A stretch of 64,000 nucleotides of DNA from Betaproteobacteria bacterium. GTDB taxonomy: Bacteria > Pseudomonadota > Gammaproteobacteria > Burkholderiales > SG8-41. Under the pieces are notes generated by a model. That model searched no databases and was not told the DNA's origin. It worked only from the letters and a program-made list of their open reading frames with translations. Positions 17,401 through 24,492 of this stretch are shown one piece after another. The position numbers and the translations under genes are program-made. Location: assembly GCA_029863175.1 (NCBI GenBank), contig JAOTVX010000007.1, forward strand, positions 1-64,000, written 5' to 3'. The first letter of the stretch is position 1. Each line of letters opens with the position of its first letter.

Positions 17401-20171
17401 GGCACAATCGCAGAGAGAACTGGGAGCAGCGTCGACAGCGCGATCGTCGACAGGATGAAACCCGTCCAGAGGACGGCAGCCTGCAGGGTCAGTGTCCACG
17501 CCGCCACCAGCGCGACGAGGCTCGCCGGTGCCGAGAGCGTCCGCCGCAGATTATCCAGCATCTTCCAGCGGCCGATCAGCGGCAGTGTGCTGGCGTCGGA
17601 AGCAGAGGGGCCGGGCCCGTTCCGATCGGGGCCTTCCCGGCCCCCCCGCACCCCCCGGTCACGCTTGATAGCGTCCCGGTCATCGCCGGCGGAGGCGTCG
17701 CCGCGACCGAGGATCCACGGCAGCAATTGCCAGTCGCCACGCGCCCAGCGGTGCTGGCGTGCCGCCGCCACGTCGTAGCGTGACGGAAACTCCTCGACGA
17801 CCTCGATATCGGACGCGAGGCCGGCGCGGGCGAACGTCCCCTCGAACAGATCGTGACTGAGCAGTGTACTCTCGCGCACGCGCCCGTCGAGCGCCGCTTC
17901 GAATGCATCCACCTCGTAGATGCCCTTGCCGGTGTAGGAGCCCTCGCCAAAGAGATCCTGATACACGTCGGAGACGGCAGCGGCGTAAGGATCGATGCCG
18001 CTCATGCTGGAAAAGATGCGCTGGAAGAGCGACCCCTCGCGGCCGATCGGCAGCGACGGTGTGACGCGCGGCTGCAGCACCCCATATCCTTCGACGACGC
18101 GCCGGGTGCGGGCATCGAACCGCGGACGGTTCAACGGGTGCGCCATCTTGCCGACCAGCCGACGGGCCGTTTCCCGCGGCATGCGGCTGTCCGCGTCGAG
18201 TGTGATGACGTAACGGACGCCGGAAGGCGACGCGGGAAGCCGTCCGCCGACGTCCACGAATGTCGTATCGGCCGCGCCGCGGAGCAGCCGGTTCAGTTCG
18301 TGGAGCTTGCCACGCTTGCGTTCCCACCCGATCCACCGCCGCTGCCCGTCGTTCCAGACTCGCCGGCGATGGAACAGCAGGAAGCGGTTCCCGCCGCCAG
18401 CCGGTCCGTAGCGGCGATTCAGGCGGGCGATGCCCGCGGCGGCTGCGTCGAGGAGCGCGTCATCTCCTGCAACGGTCTCGGTCGCGGCGTCCGTCCAGTC
18501 CGAGAGCAGCGCGAAATGAAGCTCGCGTTCCGGAGTTGCAAGGTGGTGGATCTCCAGGCGCTCGATTTGCTCTTCGAGCGCGGCCTGCGTCGTGAGAAGG
18601 ATCGGGACGGCGACCACTGTGCGCAGGTGCGAAGGCACACCATCGCGGAGCTCCAGGCCCGGCAGGATTGTCGCACCGAACCCTCTCGTGACGCCGCGGT
18701 TCACGAGCGCCATCGCCGCATCGATCGAGGGGATCAGACCGAGAAGGGCGAGGAAAACGAGCCATCCGCTCCCGATTCCCGCTCCCGCCAGCGCAAACAA
18801 CGGGAAGGAGAGAATAATCGCAGTGGCCATGCCGATGGTGCCGATATAGCCGCCGATGCCGATGGTTGCGGTCAAACGACCGGCCCACCTCCGTAAGGGT
18901 GCGCGAAATCCGATCCTGGCCTCGAACGTGCGACGCCCCCCGGCGATCAGGTGATAACCGGGATCGCGCTCGCGGCTACCGGCACCGTTGCCCTCTTGTT
19001 GTGCCTGATGCTCCGGATCGTTTGCGGCCACAAGAGCCGCCCGCGCAATTTCCAGTTCCGTCAATCTCGAGCCCCGCGCGAGCTCCTCGATCGCGCTGCG
19101 GTAGACGTTGCGCGTCGGAAAATCCATGCCCGCGAAGTCACTGCCGGACCGCAGCGTCTCGTCGACCAGACTGACGGTCTCGAACAGCTCCGCCCAGTCG
19201 ACGTCGGAGATCAGGCGCATGCTCGTGATGATGTTGCGGACCGTCACGTTCGTCGCACCCTGTCGCCGGTGCTCGTCGTGCACGATCGTATCGGAGGTCG
19301 TTCCCTGTGCCACCAGGCGCTCCTCGAGCCACAGCAGCGCCGGCGTGATCTTCGGATCCTGGTCGCGCAGCCGCTGAACGAGCTGGACGGCGAAAGCCGC
19401 CGGCAACGATGCCTGTTCGTAATGCTGAAAGACTGTCCCGACCGGCTCGGCCGGGTGCGCGTTCACGCCCAGGAGCCGGTCAGCCAGGGCGTCCGCCTCC
19501 TGGCGCGCGGCCCGGCTGGCCACGATGCGCCTCGCCCCGCGCCGAAGATTCTCCACGAGCACGATCCGCAGCGTGATCGCGACCGCCCATAACTCCCCGA
19601 TTGTCAGCGGTTGAACGCGCTGGTAGGCGCGCACGAACCGGCGCAGCATCCCGGGATCGAAGCGGCTGTCCGTATGAGCGACAAAGGCCCAGGCTACGCT
19701 GAAGACCCGCGGATAGCCGGCGAAAGGTCCGGTCGCCAGCTTCGGCAATTGCCGATAGTAGCCAGGCGGCAGATCGTCACGAATTTCGCGGATCTGTTCT
19801 TCGACAAGGTGGTAGTTGTCGAGCAGCCACTCGGCGGCCGGTGTAATGGCGCGACCCGCGGCGACCGCGTTGGCGACGGCGCGATACGCTTCGAGCAGAA
19901 CCGACTCGTTCTCCCTCAGTCGAACGGCGAGGGATCGCCCCCTCACCCGCCCCGGGGTGATGGGTTGGGCCGCCGCCAGGCTCTCGGCATGCTGCTCGAG
20001 ACGCTCGATACTGAAGAGCTCCTCGCGGATGGACTCTTCGTTATCCCATGGCGCAGCCTGCGACGCGCGCCCGAGGGCGCGAAGAATCGCCGATTTCAAC
20101 CTGGTCTTTCTGCGCTTCGGGTGACGGAAAGGGGACTCCGGCCCCATTACTTCCGAGTGATGAGAGATCAA
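11448..20171 (-). CDS. ndvB: Cyclic beta-1,2-glucan synthase (NdvB/ChvB type, GT84 plus GH94)
   Basis: Giant inner-membrane enzyme (2907 aa) that elongates, cyclises and trims beta-1,2-glucan from UDP-glucose. The product is a periplasmic osmoregulatory glycan. Visible parts: hydrophobic segments at about residues 430-490 and 880-1060; a GT84 domain with DADSRMP (near 660) and the RQHRW product-binding motif (near 809); a glycoamylase-like domain around 1475-1570 (AHHQGMTVVALANALL); and a C-terminal GH94 phosphorylase-like domain with GTGDWNDGMNRVG near 2588. The length matches Brucella and Agrobacterium homologues. The start overlaps the stop of the upstream Crp-type gene (ATGA), implying co-transcription. 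The stop codon is supplied by a half REP. The frame is intact throughout. Confidence 0.93.
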   Translation of the reverse strand: MISHHSEVMGPESPFRHPKRRKTRLKSAILRALGRASQAAPWDNEESIREELFSIERLEQHAESLAAAQPITPGRVRGRSLAVRLRENESVLLEAYRAVANAVAAGRAITPAAEWLLDNYHLVEEQIREIRDDLPPGYYRQLPKLATGPFAGYPRVFSVAWAFVAHTDSRFDPGMLRRFVRAYQRVQPLTIGELWAVAITLRIVLVENLRRGARRIVASRAARQEADALADRLLGVNAHPAEPVGTVFQHYEQASLPAAFAVQLVQRLRDQDPKITPALLWLEERLVAQGTTSDTIVHDEHRRQGATNVTVRNIITSMRLISDVDWAELFETVSLVDETLRSGSDFAGMDFPTRNVYRSAIEELARGSRLTELEIARAALVAANDPEHQAQQEGNGAGSRERDPGYHLIAGGRRTFEARIGFRAPLRRWAGRLTATIGIGGYIGTIGMATAIILSFPLFALAGAGIGSGWLVFLALLGLIPSIDAAMALVNRGVTRGFGATILPGLELRDGVPSHLRTVVAVPILLTTQAALEEQIERLEIHHLATPERELHFALLSDWTDAATETVAGDDALLDAAAAGIARLNRRYGPAGGGNRFLLFHRRRVWNDGQRRWIGWERKRGKLHELNRLLRGAADTTFVDVGGRLPASPSGVRYVITLDADSRMPRETARRLVGKMAHPLNRPRFDARTRRVVEGYGVLQPRVTPSLPIGREGSLFQRIFSSMSGIDPYAAAVSDVYQDLFGEGSYTGKGIYEVDAFEAALDGRVRESTLLSHDLFEGTFARAGLASDIEVVEEFPSRYDVAAARQHRWARGDWQLLPWILGRGDASAGDDRDAIKRDRGVRGGREGPDRNGPGPSASDASTLPLIGRWKMLDNLRRTLSAPASLVALVAAWTLTLQAAVLWTGFILSTIALSTLLPVLSAIVPRRTRVTARSHLRALAADVRLSLSLSALLVVFLPHQAWLMADAIGRTLFRLLVSHRHLLDWTTAAQATVGPRLDLAGFYRQMSGGVAIGIVAAIVVWWVGNDAWPVAAPFLVAWMASPAIARWTSLSPLVAGRMSVSAADARALRLVARHTWRFFETFVTATDHMLPPDNFQEEPKPTVAHRTSPTNLGVYLLSAVSARDFGWAGTIETVDRLEATLATMGRLQRFRGHFYNWYDTRDLRPLDPPYVSSVDSGNLAGHLIALANACQEWIGRPVAGPELFAGVDDALQLTREALQRLPDDRRTQTITGQQLGDALDVLAAALRRALTPPEEIGARLAEVAPHATTMADIARTLASEREDDAGAEMLYWAEATLASIESHRHDVATDAHAARSLEQRLATLAATARAMAGAMEFGFLLDPERKLLSIGYRVAEGDLDPSCYDLLASEARLASFVAIAKGDVASRHWFRLGRAVTPVGRGAALISWSGSMFEYLMPALVMRAPAGSLIEQTSRLVVRRQIRYGAALGVPWGVSESAYNVRDLKFTYQYSNFGVPGLGLKRGLGENAVVAPYATALAAMVDPGAAARNFARLAAIGAHGRYGFYEALDYTPARLPEGKDVAIVHAFMAHHQGMTVVALANALLDGAMRARFHAEPFVQATELLLQERTPRDVAVAHPRAEDVRTAATVRDLDLPAVRRLRSAHDATPEVHLLSNGRYAVMLTGAGSGYSRWGDVGITRWREDVTRDDWGAYVFLRDVQSGDVWSAGYQPCGVEPDGYAVTFTEDRAEFVRRDGSITTTLEVVVSPEDNAEVRRISVANAGGRARDIELTSYAELVLAPPAADSAHPAFSKLFVQTEYLAKVGAILATRRRRSPGEPEIWAAHLAVVEGEMVGEPEIETDRARFLGRGREVRTPMAVMDGLPLSGTVGTVLDPVFALRRRVRVPPGRTARIAFWTVVASSRGDVLDLADKHHDPAAFDRAATLAWTQAQVQLSHLGIDAEQAGLFQRLAGHVLYADPSLRPSSEVIRRGGGGPAALWAQGISGDVPIVLVRIDDIEDVAIVRQLLRAHEYCRIKQLAVDLVILNERRSSYIQDLQVALETLVRASQSRPQIGADLARGSVFVLRADLFPAETRALLLATARAVLVGGHVTLSEQLGRLHEANTATVPPPRRVPSADVSPADPVPPDLEFFNGLGGFTADGREYVTILGPGRSLPAPWINVVANPAFGFQVAVEGSGYTWSLSSRENQLTPWSNDPVTDRPGEVLYLRDEESGELWGPTALPIRREAAPYTARHGQGYSRFEHAAHGIALDLLQYVPLDDPIKISRLTIRNTSGRSRRLSVTAYVEWVLGPSRSASALSVVTAIDPKTGAMFARNPWNIAFGSHVAFADLGGRQIAWTGDRREFLGRNGTLDNPAALAGNAPLSQRVGAGLDPCGALQAPVELEPEGTVEIVFLLGQAAMAADAQSLIDRYRAADLDAVLRAVVGHWEEVLGTVQVKTPDLSMDIMLNRWLLYQTLACRVWARSAFYQASGAYGFRDQLQDGMALALSRPAMTREHLLRAAARQFVEGDVQHWWLPPSGQGVRTRISDDRIWLAYAAAHYVETTGDLAVLNEPVPFLEGQRLRSGEHDAYFQPMIADESATLFEHCARGLDQSLALGEHGLPLIGTGDWNDGMNRVGEMGKGESVWLGWFLHATLAAFAPLAKGRDEHARAAKWLSHTARLRTALEQEGWDGDWYRRGYFDDGTPLGSSASGECRIDSIAQSWGVISGTADPVRALRAMAAVDAQLIRGDEGLALLFTPPFDRTPLDPGYIKGYPPGIRENGGQYTHAAAWSVIAFAALGDGDKSAELFSLLNPINRTSTRADVQRYKVEPYAVAADVYSVAPHVGRGGWTWYTGSAGWLYRAGIEAILGFRLQGASLLLAPCIPKEWPRFEIVFNYRSARYDIAVENPTGVSGGVAYAELDGKLLPGGPTRVPLADDGQAHKVRVILG

Positions 20172-20887
20172 CTTGCCGCTTTATCGGGAAGCAGGCGATC
20201 CATTTCTGTTTTGACCACCGCGTAGCACTCGCACACTCGCGCTTCCAGCTTCGGGCGATCGAGAACGGTGATGTGACCGCGGCTGTAATGAATCAGTCCG
20301 TCCCCTTGCAGTTTTCCGGCGGCTTCCGTGACGCCCTCGCGGCGCACCCCCAGCATGTTGGCGATCAGCTCCTGCGTCATGGCCAGCTCGTTTGAGGGTA
20401 AGCGATCCAGGCTCAACAACAGCCAACGGCACAGTTGTTGGTCCACTGCATGGTGCCGGTTGCAGACTGCGGTCTGCGTCATCTGCGCAATCAGCGCCTG
20501 GGTGTAGCGCAGCAGCAGATGCTGAAGCGGGCCGCCGAGCTCGAATTCCGTTTTCAGCACAGCTGCTTTAAGCCGGTAGCCGTGGCCGGCGCTTTGCACT
20601 ACTGCCCGACTTGGCGTGCTTTCACCACCCATGAACAACGCGATCCCGACGACGCCTTCGTTGCCTATAACCGCGATCTCAGTCGAGGCTCCGTCTTCCA
20701 TGGCGTAGAGCAAAGACACGATACCGGCGGCGGGAAAATACAGGTGCCGCAATTTGCTGCCGGATTCGAAGACAACCAAGCCAAGCGGCAATGCGACGGG
20801 TTCCAGATGGGGCAGCAGGCGCGCGTAGCCCGCTGCAGGCAAGGCAGCAAGCAGATGGTTTTGCTTGGGATTATGTGCCGTAGGCAT
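20168..20887 (-). CDS. Crp/Fnr-family transcriptional regulator
   Basis: A cNMP-binding-fold sensor domain is followed by a winged-helix DNA-binding domain of the HTH_Crp type (TQELIANMLGVRREGVTEAAGKLQGDGLIHYSRGHITVLDR). I choose the ATG at 20887 (MPTAHNPKQNHLLAALP), giving 239 aa; the longer open frame to 21148 has no family sequence. There are no FNR-type cysteines and no obvious cAMP-contact signature, so the ligand is unknown. The stop overlaps the ndvB start by ATGA, so it probably sits in one transcript with ndvB. A palindrome upstream (20988-21003) is shared with the second Crp-like gene. Confidence 0.88.
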   Translation of the reverse strand: MPTAHNPKQNHLLAALPAAGYARLLPHLEPVALPLGLVVFESGSKLRHLYFPAAGIVSLLYAMEDGASTEIAVIGNEGVVGIALFMGGESTPSRAVVQSAGHGYRLKAAVLKTEFELGGPLQHLLLRYTQALIAQMTQTAVCNRHHAVDQQLCRWLLLSLDRLPSNELAMTQELIANMLGVRREGVTEAAGKLQGDGLIHYSRGHITVLDRPKLEARVCECYAVVKTEMDRLLPDKAAS

Positions 20888-20987
20888 CGCGGGCTGATAC
20901 TTTCCACCTTTAAAGGTGTCGTTGCCGACCCGGTCAAATTTCGCATTGCGAGAAGAGTTGACTAAACAGGATACTCCATACTCCATA

Positions 20988-21003
20988 TGTACGCTAACGC
21001 ACA
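20988..21003. promoter_or_regulatory. Crp-type operator-like palindrome, copy 1
   Basis: TGTACGCTAACGCACA, an imperfect 16-bp palindrome of the form TGTRCGC-WW-GCGYACA, followed by GAGCG. It lies about 100 bp upstream of the Crp-type gene that starts at 20887. A near-copy lies upstream of the neighbouring Crp-type gene. Confidence 0.6.
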
Positions 21004-21159
21004 GAGCGTCTTGGAAAGGAAGAGAATAATGAAAATTGGTGTTCAGCTCTCTTTCTCCCCCTCTGAACACCTGAGGTACCTGGCCCGGTAGCGGCAACCC
21101 CGTTCCGGGCCATTTCTTTGGCGGGCGGTCGGCTCCACGAAAAGCCATTCAGCCAGGAA

Positions 21160-21867
21160 CTAAGCTTGATTGCCGTCGTGCATGTCCTTGACGACCCTGT
21201 AACACTGGCAAGAGGCTGCCTCGAGGGCTCTTTGATCGAGGATGCTGATATTGCCTCGGCTGTAGCTGATCAGTTCCCGCTGCTGCAGCGCGCCGGCAGC
21301 CTCGGTGACACCGACTCGTCGCACGCCAAGCATGTGCGCGAGAAATTCCTGGGTAAGGCGAAATTGGTCTGACCGTACGCGATCGCGGGTCATCAGCAGC
21401 CAGCGAGCGAGGCGCGCTTCCACCACGTGAAAACGATTGCACGCAGCGGTTTGCGTGACCTGGGCCATCAATACATGGGTGTAGCGGTGCACCTCGCGTT
21501 GTAATGGCGGACTTTGCCTGAACTCCTTGCGAAAGCGCTCTGATTTCATCCGCATGGCCGTCCCGCTTCCCTGCACCAGGGCACGAACGGATGAAACGCC
21601 GATGCCCAGCGCCAGGGGAATACCGACCATGCCTTCGCGGCCGACGAGACCCACTTCCAGGGCCAGGTGGCCGTCCACGAGGGTCAGCAAGGACACGACT
21701 GAATCGTTGGGAAAGTAGATATGCCGGATCGACTGCCCGGGCTCGTAGAGCACCTCGCCGAAAGTCAGCGTGACCGGCTCGAGACCGGCGAGCAGACGCA
21801 GATAGTTCTTGCGGGGCAGGGCGGCAAGCAGGCTGTTTGCAACAGGGAGTTGGTTCGCAGCCGGCAT
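21160..21867 (-). CDS. Crp/Fnr-family transcriptional regulator (paralogue)
   Basis: Paralogue of the 20168-20887 protein, with the same architecture and many shared blocks (HIYFPNDSVVSLL, VGREGMVGIPLALG, TQEFLAHMLGVRRVGVTEAAGALQQRELISYSRG). I choose the ATG at 21867 (MPAANQLPVANSLLAALP), giving 235 aa; the open frame to 22041 is unconserved. It is divergently oriented to the GlsB/YeaQ gene. The intergenic region carries two copies of the operator-like palindrome, so autoregulation and control of the neighbour are plausible (inference). Ligand unknown. Confidence 0.88.
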   Translation of the reverse strand: MPAANQLPVANSLLAALPRKNYLRLLAGLEPVTLTFGEVLYEPGQSIRHIYFPNDSVVSLLTLVDGHLALEVGLVGREGMVGIPLALGIGVSSVRALVQGSGTAMRMKSERFRKEFRQSPPLQREVHRYTHVLMAQVTQTAACNRFHVVEARLARWLLMTRDRVRSDQFRLTQEFLAHMLGVRRVGVTEAAGALQQRELISYSRGNISILDQRALEAASCQCYRVVKDMHDGNQA

Positions 21868-21901
21868 GACGCAAAGGCTACAGCAGGAATATCCCGCAGT
21901 A

Positions 21902-21917
21902 TGTGCGCTTGCGTACA
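21902..21917. promoter_or_regulatory. Crp-type operator-like palindrome, copy 2
   Basis: TGTGCGCTTGCGTACA followed by GAGTG, 35 bp upstream of the Crp-type gene starting at 21867. It matches copy 1 in 12 of 16 positions and in its palindromic layout. Confidence 0.6.
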
Positions 21918-21999
21918 GAGTGCCTCGGCCGTGAAGCTGATAATTTTCGCTACGTATTCGAGGCGTTGCTGCACCCCGACCCCTGGAATCGGCTCGTAA

Positions 22000-22015
22000 T
22001 GTACGACAGCGTACG
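22000..22015. promoter_or_regulatory. Operator-like palindrome, copy 3
   Basis: TGTACGACAGCGTACG has the TGTACG...CGTAC half-sites with a four-base centre. A further half-site GCGTACA is at 22034-22040. Located 63 bp upstream of the GlsB/YeaQ start, in the divergent promoter region. Confidence 0.45.
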
Positions 22016-22077
22016 GATCCGCAGGATTGCCTGGCGTACATTGGCGGCTCTTACTGTACTTTCTCCGTGAGGAAACA

Positions 22078-22347
22078 ATGAACATCGCGATGTGGGTCCT
22101 GGCGGGAGGCCTACTCGGCTGGATAGGCTTTGCGATTCTGAAGGCCAACGCAGAACAGGGCATGGTGCTCTCGATCGTCATCGGCGCAGTCGGAGGACTC
22201 TTCGGCGGGAATGTGCTTGCACCGATGCTCGGCGCAGTCACGGAAACCTCGACTGATTTCAGCCTGTTTTCGCTGGTTATCGCGCTGGCGAGCGCGGCCG
22301 GATGCCTGCTCATCGGCAACCTGTATTCCGACCGCTTCGGCGTGTGA
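22078..22347 (+). CDS. GlsB/YeaQ/YmgE family stress membrane protein
   Basis: Small inner-membrane protein of 89 aa with three hydrophobic segments (IAMWVLAGGLLGWIGFAI, VLSIVIGAVGGLFGGNVLA, LFSLVIALASAAGCLLIG). It belongs to the transglycosylase-associated/GlsB family, which is typically induced by envelope or general stress; the biochemical role is unknown. The ATG at 22078 follows a GAGGAAA ribosome site. It is transcribed away from a Crp-type regulator gene across operator-like palindromes. A REP element follows the stop directly. Confidence 0.85.
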   Translation: MNIAMWVLAGGLLGWIGFAILKANAEQGMVLSIVIGAVGGLFGGNVLAPMLGAVTETSTDFSLFSLVIALASAAGCLLIGNLYSDRFGV

Positions 22348-22348
22348 T

Positions 22349-22386
22349 TCAGGAATTTGTCGGACTTAGGTGAGACAAATTCCTGA
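22349..22386. repeat. REP palindrome, TTTGTC subtype
   Basis: TCAGGAATTTGTCGGACTTA pairs with GAGACAAATTCCTGA, with one missing base in the right arm. It starts two bases after the GlsB/YeaQ stop and could act as its transcript end. Confidence 0.75.
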
Positions 22387-22513
22387 GGCAAAACCGCCTC
22401 AAAACGGGAAAAAAGTAGTGTAAACCTTGTCCTCGATCCCATTTGTATGCCCCATAGCAAGCCTAGATTGGTCGTTATCCGCAGCTTCATGCGAAATCCT
22501 CAGGCGGTTTTGC
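22385..22513. repeat. Inverted AGGCGGTTTTGC pair
   Basis: GAGGCAAAACCGCCTC at 22385-22400 (itself a small hairpin) faces TCAGGCGGTTTTGCT at 22499-22513. The roughly 100 bp between them has no recognisable gene. The same AGGCGGTTTTGC string recurs at 28470-28480. Confidence 0.55.
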
Positions 22514-22517
22514 TTTT

Positions 22518-22553
22518 AGCAGCCTGTCGGATGCTTAAGCCCGACAGGCTGCT
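22518..22553. repeat. REP palindrome, CCTGTC subtype
   Basis: AGCAGCCTGTCGGATGCTTA pairs with AAGCCCGACAGGCTGCT. It abuts the start of the small reading frame at 22557. Confidence 0.8.
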
Positions 22554-22556
22554 GGC

Positions 22557-22934
22557 GTGAGCGAGCAAGGCGGCGGGTTGGAACTCGCGGCTGAGACGAC
22601 CGAACTGCTGTCGGCAGTCCGGTTTCAGGAAGAACTGCGGCGGGTCGCGCGCTTTCGTCCACGTCTTTCGGTCGGGGATCCGCTGGCCGCGGCGGTGAGA
22701 AAGATAGAGCAGAACCCGGCGTTTACGCAATCGCGGCTGCTGACCCGCATACTGGCTGCGCTGATTTACCAAGAGGGCGAGTTCCGGCGCGCGGAGATCG
22801 CTACCTTCGACGCGGAAACGCTCGCCATGGTCATCACCCTGATGGACGCGCACGCTGACGGAACATCGACGCGCGAGGAGTGGGTTTGTGCCGTCGACGC
22901 GGCAAAGGCTGCGCAGCTTGGCGCCGGTGGTTAA
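22557..22934 (+). CDS. Hypothetical protein, unrecognised
   Basis: A 125-aa frame with a GTG start only three bases after a REP palindrome and no ribosome site that I can see; a TTG at 22578 is an alternative. The protein is predicted helical and soluble, with conserved-looking text such as VRKIEQNPAFTQSRLLTRILAALIYQEGEFRRAEIATFDAETLAMVITLMDAHADG. Codon use is like the neighbours (GC-rich third positions), which favours a real gene over chance. I do not recognise the family. It could also be the 3' part of a gene whose start was lost to the REP insertion. Confidence 0.5.
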   Translation: MSEQGGGLELAAETTELLSAVRFQEELRRVARFRPRLSVGDPLAAAVRKIEQNPAFTQSRLLTRILAALIYQEGEFRRAEIATFDAETLAMVITLMDAHADGTSTREEWVCAVDAAKAAQLGAGG

Positions 22935-23094
22935 ACGGCAATCTAAATCGCCAGAAATCAGAACTAGAGTCGGGATCGCTGTCGCGCTGTGATAATCGAA
23001 AACGAGGCGCAAGGCAGTCACACCGTCACGCCGTCACCCCGCGATTTCGGAGCCATTGCCCATCACGAGGATAGTGATAGGGCCAGGCCTTTAC

Positions 23095-23341
23095 TTATCC
23101 CTTCGATGAATGCCGCGCGATGAAATCGAGCGCTACGCGGGCGGTGCCGTCGGGGTCCGTGCCCGCGGCATGGTAGCCGTCGACGGGCCGGATCGCCAGT
23201 TCGGAATTGGGGATTGTCTTCTGCCAGCTCTCGAAGACGGATCGACCGCGGCGCGCGGTGTCGGTGCCGATGTGACCACGGATCAGTGTGGTCGTCTATT
23301 TTGTAGAAGAGCTTGCAGTCAGGCAGGTCTAGATACGGCAT
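23095..23341 (-). pseudogene. Alpha/beta-hydrolase with its middle deleted
   Basis: The N-terminus MPYLDLPDCKLFYKIDDHTDPW is typical of small alpha/beta-hydrolases (normally about 270 aa). Right after it, in another frame, comes a stretch from GHIGTDTARRGRSVF through QKTIPNSELAIRPVDGYHAA to VALDFIARHSSKG and a TAA at 23095. That is the family's C-terminus with its catalytic-His-like position. The nucleophile elbow and roughly 200 codons between are gone, and the two halves are out of frame. It is certainly non-functional. A heptad repeat begins five bases upstream of the start. Confidence 0.7.
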
Positions 23342-23345
23342 GATT

Positions 23346-23380
23346 GAGTGACGAGTGACGAGTGACGAGCGATGAGAGAA
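23346..23380. repeat. Heptad-repeat island (pseudogene/adh)
   Basis: Five units: GAGTGAC three times, GAGCGAT, GAGAGAA. It sits between the start of the hydrolase remnant and the end of the alcohol dehydrogenase gene. No opposed arm is obvious. Confidence 0.8.
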
Positions 23381-23389
23381 TATGACGGC

Positions 23390-24394
23390 TCATGAATTAC
23401 GGCTTGCGCTGTCTGGAACCAGCACGGCGGCGCCAGTTATCCGGCCCTCGCGCAAACGCGTCAACGCCTCGTTTGCTTGCAGGAGGGGAAACGGCTCGAC
23501 CGCGGTACGTACCGGGATTTTGGGTGCGAGCGCCATGAACTCTTCGCCGTCCCGGCGCGTCAAGTTGGCGACCGAACGTACGACGCGTTCGCCCCACAAA
23601 AGCTCGTAGGAAAACGCGGGGATCTCGCTCATGTGAATGCCGGCGCATACCACCGTGCCGCCCTTCGCACTGGCGCGCAGGGCGTGCACGACGAGCGGGC
23701 CGATCGGGGCGAAAATGATCGCAGCGTCGAGCGGCTCGGGCGGCAACGCAGTCGAATCGCCCGTCCATGCCGCGCCCAGCTCCTGGGCAAACCGCTGGCC
23801 CTCAGTGTCTCCCGGGCGGGTGAAGGCGTAGACCTTCCGGCCCTGGTAGCGCGCGACTTGCGCGACGATATGCGCAGCGGCGCCGAACCCGTAGATTCCG
23901 AGGCGTTCGGCGTCACCCGCCAGCACGAGCGAGCGATAGCCGATGAGGCCCGCGCAGAGCAGCGGCGCGGCCGCCACGTCATCGTAGCCGGCCGGAATGG
24001 GGAAGCAATAGCGTTGGTCGGCCACGACGTACTCCGCGTAGCCGCCATCAAGGTGGTAGCCCGTGAAGCGCGCCGCGTCACACAAGTTTTCGCGTCCGTT
24101 GACGCAGAAGCGGCATCTCCCGCAGGTATAGCCCAGCCACGGCACACCGACACGCTCGCCCAGCGCGAAGCGCTCGACGCCGGTGCCTTTTTCCGCCACG
24201 GTCCCGACGATCTCGTGACCGGGAATGATCGGGAGCTTGCCTTGCGTGAGCTCGCCGTCCGTCACGTGAAGATCGGTGCGGCAGACGCCGCACGCGCGCA
24301 CCTTGACGAGGAGCTGCCCCGGCCCGGGCCGGGGCATCGGCAGGTCAACGAGCGCGAGCGGCGTGCGCGGCGCCGCGAGCTGCATGGCCTTCAT
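23390..24394 (-). CDS. Zinc-dependent alcohol dehydrogenase
   Basis: Medium-chain dehydrogenase/reductase oxidising alcohols with NAD(P). Catalytic zinc ligands are Cys38 (GVCRTDLH) and His60/Glu61 (PGHEIVG); structural zinc cysteines are 91, 94, 97 and 105 (CGRCRFCVNGRENLC). The nucleotide-binding region reads LGIYGFGAAAHIVAQVA. At 334 aa it resembles AdhA/AdhP-type single-domain-length bacterial enzymes. The start ATG at 24394 gives MKAMQLAAPR. The substrate cannot be told. It follows the cytochrome c gene on the same strand, with a heptad island between. Confidence 0.88.
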   Translation of the reverse strand: MKAMQLAAPRTPLALVDLPMPRPGPGQLLVKVRACGVCRTDLHVTDGELTQGKLPIIPGHEIVGTVAEKGTGVERFALGERVGVPWLGYTCGRCRFCVNGRENLCDAARFTGYHLDGGYAEYVVADQRYCFPIPAGYDDVAAAPLLCAGLIGYRSLVLAGDAERLGIYGFGAAAHIVAQVARYQGRKVYAFTRPGDTEGQRFAQELGAAWTGDSTALPPEPLDAAIIFAPIGPLVVHALRASAKGGTVVCAGIHMSEIPAFSYELLWGERVVRSVANLTRRDGEEFMALAPKIPVRTAVEPFPLLQANEALTRLREGRITGAAVLVPDSASRNS

Positions 24395-24404
24395 CGAAAT
24401 GAGG

Positions 24405-24492
24405 CGTGATGAGTGTCGAGTGATGAGTGACGAGCGTCCCGCGTAGCGGCGTGTGTTCGTTTTCCGTCACCCATCACTCATCACCCGTCACC
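24405..24492. repeat. Heptad-repeat island with opposed arms (cytochrome c/adh)
   Basis: The left arm 24405-24437 has GTGATGA/GTGACGA units and the right arm 24463-24492 TCACCCA/TCACTCA/TCACCCG units. The two are complementary across a 25-base loop. The stop codon of the cytochrome c gene (24488) lies inside the right arm. Confidence 0.8.
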
